A DNA stretch of 52,615 bases from Fibrobacter sp. GTDB lineage: Bacteria; Fibrobacterota; Fibrobacteria; Fibrobacterales; Fibrobacteraceae. Where the stretch lies: positions 1-52,615 of the forward strand of contig JAKSIJ010000017.1 in the NCBI GenBank assembly GCA_024398875.1. The letters run 5' to 3'. Shown here in pieces: positions 48,606 through 52,615 of this stretch (position 1 is the stretch's first letter; the number at the start of each line of letters is the position of its first letter). Below the pieces are notes generated by a model. That model was given only the letters and a program-made list of their open reading frames with translations, was not told where the DNA came from and did no database searches. Made by a program: the position numbers and the translations under genes.

Positions 48606-51602
48606 TTATTTTATGCTAAATTTCTGAGTATAATTTTCTATTCGTATCAGATAGTTGCCTGCCCGCGGTATAACAATATTGAAATTAGCCAATTCAACGA
48701 GCCCCATTTTCAATACTTTTCCCTGCATGTCAAAAATTGCATAAGCAGAACCAACTTTTGCTCCCGCAATCTGAACTCCGCGATTAAGGGTTTTCACAGT
48801 AAACGGTGCATTCACAGATATGCTAATCGGCATACTACTAGAATTACACGGTTTATTCGGGTTTCTTATGGTTAGTTTGATTTTATACACATTGCCGTTA
48901 ACCGTCAAAGAATCCGTTTCAACAGTCCCATTACATACAAGATCCCTGTAGGTTTCGGGAACCGTTCCGTAAATAGACAGATCAATTCCAGATTTTTCCA
49001 CCTTTAGGAACGGAATGTCATAACTTTCGCGAACATAACTTTGGACATCTCTAAATATTATTGTTTCCATCCAATCGTTTATACCGAGCGTTTGTTCTAG
49101 ATTTCCATATATGACAATTTTGTTAGAAGATGACGAAGTTGTTTTACTTGAACTACTCGACAAAGCTATAGAACTACTACTTTTTACAGAACTCGATGAT
49201 TTTGGAGCACTGCTGGAACTTGATTTAGCAATACTGCTAGAACTACTTTCAGGATTCTTCGAATACTTCGCTGTAATAGTAATATCACTTACAACCGAGA
49301 TTTCAGTTCCTGCAGTTCCGATTTTATTGTCACCATTATAATAAGCATCAAAAGTATAGCCATCCTTTTTAGGCGCAGTCGGCAAAACGTAGGTTTCATT
49401 TTCTTCAACCTTAACACTATCTATTTTCTCATCATTTGGTCCAACAACCTTAACGATATAGGTAATTAATTCTTCAAACAAAGCCTTAACCGTTAAGTTT
49501 TCTGTCACATTTGCAAAAGTAGCGTTCCAACCAACAAATTTATACCCCTCACGAGCTACATTTGTAGGAGCTACAGCAGCACCACCATAAGGGACCATCT
49601 GCTCGTCAACGATATCAATTCCATTCATGAAGGTAACTTTGTATTCCATTTTAGTAGAATCATAGCTGGCTGTATATGCGGTTGCTTCGGTTACATAATC
49701 AAGTGCGGGTTTCCATCCCTTATGTGTATACATCCACTCTGCCGTTGCAGTTCGCGAGGGAACCTTGCTACAACTTGGTATTACGCCATAATCAAAGGAC
49801 GCCGATTCTATCAATGTCCCGTCAAAGTCTTTAAATGAAATTGAATAAGAACGCAGAGTAGAATCGTAAACTGCATAATAATCAAAATCTTCAACGGCAT
49901 TCGAAGGTTCTGCATTCCAACCCTTGAAAGTATAAGTATATTGAGCGGTCGTTTCTTTTGTAGGAACATCACCTTCATAAGAGACTATACTGCCGTGCTG
50001 ATACTGTTTTGTTTGCAGCAATGTCGTCTTTGAATCCGTGTTGAAGAAATTGATAGTCCAATAGACATCGCTTGCCTCAACATAAACCGCATTCACGGTT
50101 TGATCCGCAGTAAAGATTGTTGACGGTTTAACCTTGACATCTTCGGAGTTATACCAACCTTTAAAAATGAAGTTTTCGGCGGGCTCTGGGTTATCAGGGA
50201 ATGTTGCTAGCCCTTTGTAATTCGTGTAGCGATTTGAAGTTACGCCGTCATCATTGAAGACAACTTTATAAATGGGAAGAGAATCTTCATTTGCAAATGT
50301 CGGGTATCCATCCGTCCCCCGAGTCCACACACCACTATTTTCTTCAGTTCCATTTGTGGTGTTAAGCATCCAAGCGAATTGGTCTTTCTGCATGTTAGCC
50401 GTCGTCATGCCAGAAACATTTGTGACTGTCCCCGATTTAGACCCTATTGCAGAACAAACTGTACCCAAAGCAGAACAAGCGGCAATTATATCTGAATCAT
50501 AATGACTGTTAATGATTTGAGCAGAACTTGTATTTTTTCCAGCGACGCCGCCTCGTGTTCCTAAAGTTCCGATAGATAATGCTAGTGAATAGGAGTTTTT
50601 CACTTCTGCAGAAGAAGTTTCATTGTACCCCACAATGCCGCCTACATAGGCACTGATATTGGAGTAAGTAGAGTTGTAGATTGCAGATAGACTCCCTGTG
50701 TTAGCACAGTTGTTAATTGAACTAATATTGTATGCAGCTATACCGCCTACGTAAGAGGTTGTATTTGCAAATCCATGATTTGAAGATAAATTGCCACTAT
50801 TCGAGCAGTTTCTAATGATACCTTTGTTAGATGCTGCGATTCCGCCGGCGAAGGAATGTACTTCAGCGTAAATTTTTGGAAGAGTTACGCTGCCACTATT
50901 TTTACTTTTATCCACCAAACCTGTATTATATCCGACTACACCACCAGAATATTGAATCATGTTGAGTCTAGTAGGTGTATCAGTATCTTTAACAGATGCT
51001 TTATTAAATGAGGTAGTGATTGTTCCATTGTTATGCCCCACAATCCCACCTATGTAGATGGATGTTGAATCTTCCTTCTTATATACGGCTTCCACCTTAT
51101 TATTGTTTTCGACATCTTGAATTAAGCCTTCATTGTGAGCAACAAAACCGCCCGCACGAAAACTTCCTCTAATAGAGCCCGAATTTGTTCTTAAATTTTT
51201 TACAACACCACCTGATTCCAAAGCTCCAACAATTCCTGCAATGGATACACTATCCACATAAATTCCATAAATTGTGTATCCCGCTCCGTCTAAGATACCT
51301 GCAAACTGATGTTGCGTATCTTTGCCGATCGGAGTCCATTTTACGGTGCATTTTGCGCTGTTATTTTTTCCGAATACTATATCATTTCCAAGAACCGCAT
51401 TTATGGTTGTTTTTCCGCCATTTACTTGTGCAGCAAACCAAGCGAGTTCATCCGCAGTTGTGATGACATAAAAAGGTTTCCCATCTATCTTCTTCATATT
51501 TTCTGGTTCCGAAGTGGACCCAGTCCATGCCGCGGCAACAGCATTACTTGCGAGCAAGGCTATCAAAGAGAATATCATCAAATGCATCTTCATCAAATTC
51601 AT
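48606..51602 (-). CDS. GLUG/InlB-repeat secreted surface protein
   Basis: This 998-residue protein has a signal peptide (ending NAVAAAW) and a domain like that of the protein at 1-774 (VITTADELAWFAAQVNGG, FAGILDGAGYTIYGIYV). Several GLUG-type repeats follow (GGIVGHNNGT, GGVVGYNTG, GGIAASNKG). InlB-type beta repeats (FKGWYNSEDVKVKP and similar, four or five of them) come next, then a poly-Ser/Lys linker and a C-terminal sorting-type domain ending in YTQKFSIK. It is probably an adhesin or surface scaffold. The start at 51602 is the third codon of the frame and is best spaced from AAGGAG. It overlaps the stop of the upstream gene, so they are co-transcribed. Confidence 0.9.
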   Translation of the reverse strand: MNLMKMHLMIFSLIALLASNAVAAAWTGSTSEPENMKKIDGKPFYVITTADELAWFAAQVNGGKTTINAVLGNDIVFGKNNSAKCTVKWTPIGKDTQHQFAGILDGAGYTIYGIYVDSVSIAGIVGALESGGVVKNLRTNSGSIRGSFRAGGFVAHNEGLIQDVENNNKVEAVYKKEDSTSIYIGGIVGHNNGTITTSFNKASVKDTDTPTRLNMIQYSGGVVGYNTGLVDKSKNSGSVTLPKIYAEVHSFAGGIAASNKGIIRNCSNSGNLSSNHGFANTTSYVGGIAAYNISSINNCANTGSLSAIYNSTYSNISAYVGGIVGYNETSSAEVKNSYSLALSIGTLGTRGGVAGKNTSSAQIINSHYDSDIIAACSALGTVCSAIGSKSGTVTNVSGMTTANMQKDQFAWMLNTTNGTEENSGVWTRGTDGYPTFANEDSLPIYKVVFNDDGVTSNRYTNYKGLATFPDNPEPAENFIFKGWYNSEDVKVKPSTIFTADQTVNAVYVEASDVYWTINFFNTDSKTTLLQTKQYQHGSIVSYEGDVPTKETTAQYTYTFKGWNAEPSNAVEDFDYYAVYDSTLRSYSISFKDFDGTLIESASFDYGVIPSCSKVPSRTATAEWMYTHKGWKPALDYVTEATAYTASYDSTKMEYKVTFMNGIDIVDEQMVPYGGAAVAPTNVAREGYKFVGWNATFANVTENLTVKALFEELITYIVKVVGPNDEKIDSVKVEENETYVLPTAPKKDGYTFDAYYNGDNKIGTAGTEISVVSDITITAKYSKNPESSSSSIAKSSSSSAPKSSSSVKSSSSIALSSSSSKTTSSSSNKIVIYGNLEQTLGINDWMETIIFRDVQSYVRESYDIPFLKVEKSGIDLSIYGTVPETYRDLVCNGTVETDSLTVNGNVYKIKLTIRNPNKPCNSSSMPISISVNAPFTVKTLNRGVQIAGAKVGSAYAIFDMQGKVLKMGLVELANFNIVIPRAGNYLIRIENYTQKFSIK

Positions 51603-51604
51603 AA

Positions 51605-52276
51605 TCATTTCTCCTTATTAGACAACATATAACCGATAACAAGATTGTCCAAAATTTTGGGAATGTTCTGATTCCAACCCCATTTTGGATATTCATTCAA
51701 ATCACGCCTACAAGCAAAAACCGAATAAGCTCTTTCGATATTCATAAACACCGACAGTTGCCTTTCTCTATTATGAAATGTGTATTGTGAATTCTTTTCA
51801 AAAAAATCCAAAGTGAATTTACGATCAATAGGTACCACCAAACTCGGAAGAAAAAAATGAAGCGTCTTGGAAAATGTCACAAGTTTTGATTTTTTTTGCG
51901 TTAAACTTAAGTTATCAAAAAGGCCTTCGAAAAGCCTTTGATCTATTTCATCAAAATTCTGAATTTCCTTTGACTGCAACTTTTTTAAGGTCGTTTTGTT
52001 CTTTTGAATAGATTCAAAAAATTCCTCATATTTACATAGCTTCGCTCCCCTAGAGTCCATATTCCAAGCTTTAAGGGTAACATAAACAAGTTTTACATAA
52101 TCATCACTGAATCTATCTTTAGAGGAAGTTTTCATCATCATTTCATACAATAATCTTCCTGGATCAAGAACCCTGTAATCAGTAGACGTTTTCTGGAGAT
52201 ACTTTTGAATATCTTTTTCCCTAGAAAAAGATTTTTCAAGTTTATTTAAAAACTCTGTGACCATTTTTTCAGCCAT
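51605..52276 (-). CDS. Unrecognised 223-aa protein upstream of the GLUG gene
   Basis: A mostly helical protein (MAEKMVTEFLNKLEKSFSREK at the start), with a central FDEIDQRLFEGLFD and the conspicuous LVVPIDRKFTLDFF, then many aromatic and charged residues. It has no signal peptide, so it is cytoplasmic. I recognise no family. The start at 52276 is set by GGAGG five bases upstream; an ATG at 52288 is less well placed. It overlaps the GLUG gene start, so the two are one operon; a structured RNA lies upstream. A regulatory or modifying role for the surface protein is a guess only. Confidence 0.6.
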   Translation of the reverse strand: MAEKMVTEFLNKLEKSFSREKDIQKYLQKTSTDYRVLDPGRLLYEMMMKTSSKDRFSDDYVKLVYVTLKAWNMDSRGAKLCKYEEFFESIQKNKTTLKKLQSKEIQNFDEIDQRLFEGLFDNLSLTQKKSKLVTFSKTLHFFLPSLVVPIDRKFTLDFFEKNSQYTFHNRERQLSVFMNIERAYSVFACRRDLNEYPKWGWNQNIPKILDNLVIGYMLSNKEK

Positions 52277-52349
52277 AACAGCCTCCATCGTTTACACCGC
52301 TGGAATTCGACTCTCGTCCCGCAAGGAACCACATCATTTTTCTGGAAAC

Positions 52350-52551
52350 AAAAAAAGGCGCAGATCGTTGCGTTTACCTAGATGAGGCTGTGCATGCCTA
52401 ATAGACGATAAACACAAACGACCCACGCCCCAAACGGGCTGTTGCCCTTGGTCTATACGACCAAAAACCGACCGAAAAGTCGGCACGACAAACTGAAGCA
52501 TACCATAAAAACGGCATACCTGCGTGAGCGTTCGTCCTGTTCCCGTCTATT
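52350..52551 (-). ncRNA. Structured RNA candidate, copy B
   Basis: Read on the minus strand, AATAGACG (52551-52544) pairs with CGTCTATT (52407-52400). ACGAACG and CTCACGC (52535-52522) pair with GCGTGGG and CGTTTGT (52428-52414) with a bulged T. Between them are hairpins CCGAC/GTCGG, GGTC/GACC and GGGC/GCCC. A terminal hairpin CGCA-ACGATC-TGCG then leads into seven T residues (52356-52350). The GTGGGTCGTTTG block and the ACGAT-loop terminator match copy A at 21470-21616. The outer part, up to the window edge, may continue further. Confidence 0.6.
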
Positions 52552-52615
52552 TGAAATTTGGGCCTATATGACATTTGGGTACCTAAATTCTTTCTAAGCC
52601 CTTGCCACTAAAGGC

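Overview
The window looks like a chromosome segment of a Fibrobacter-type bacterium (Fibrobacterota, FCB group), roughly 48-50% GC by eye. The evidence is a Fibrobacter succinogenes major paralogous domain lipoprotein (21680-22225), a secreted GH9 glucanase with a poly-serine linker and C-terminal sorting-type domain (7202-9352), two GLUG-repeat surface proteins at the window ends (1-774 and 48606-51602), poly-serine linkers in three secreted proteins, and TAnnTTTG-like -10 elements a few bases before many start codons. The species assignment is inference.

Layout. 1-2.8 kb: start of a GLUG surface protein, a resolvase remnant and an AbiE-type type IV toxin-antitoxin pair behind a large palindromic operator. 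2.9-9.5 kb: tandem sodium-dependent amino-acid-type transporters, an AhbC/NirJ-like radical SAM protein, the GH9 enzyme and tRNA-Ser(CGA). 9.7-16.1 kb: a long leftward gene run with lipid A genes lpxD, lpxC and fabZ, then mnmE and a sugar permease; a gamma carbonic anhydrase-like protein and a lipid kinase lie at its head. 16.2-17.8 kb: ZIP metal transporter and a RelB-like/PIN toxin-antitoxin pair. 17.9-23.4 kb: valS followed by a 2.6-kb accessory island (DinJ/YafQ pair, a structured RNA, a lipoprotein, a 77-aa protein, a GIY-YIG-like protein and a second structured element) bounded on the far side by a second, 82% identical copy of the last 26 valS codons. This suggests integration into the valS 3' end.

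23.4-28.1 kb: ORF6N DNA-binding protein, esterase plus metallo-beta-lactamase-fold hydrolase, and a decayed RelE-like toxin with a surviving XRE antitoxin under a perfect consensus promoter. 28.1-37.1 kb: SWIM/SNF2 helicase, glycosyltransferase, topB and a secreted GH3 enzyme. 37.1-46.1 kb: DEDDh exonuclease, envelope proteins, a CotH-like lipoprotein, gluQ with in-frame repeat insertions, a 1365-aa SF1 helicase-like protein whose ATPase motifs are degenerate, and a SPOR-domain protein. 46.1-52.6 kb: a large lipoprotein, a hairpin-rich noncoding block, the second GLUG protein, its overlapping upstream gene of unknown function, and a second copy of the structured RNA found in the valS island.

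Most notable items: (1) a two-copy structured RNA (21470-21616 on +, 52350-52551 on -) with compensatory base changes and similar terminators; (2) a dispersed hairpin element shared by 23129-23257 and 48313-48565; (3) the valS-tail island; (4) the full-length pseudo-helicase; (5) the mobile-looking in-frame repeat in gluQ; (6) the widespread leaderless-type gene starts. All functional assignments come from reading motifs by eye, with no database search.
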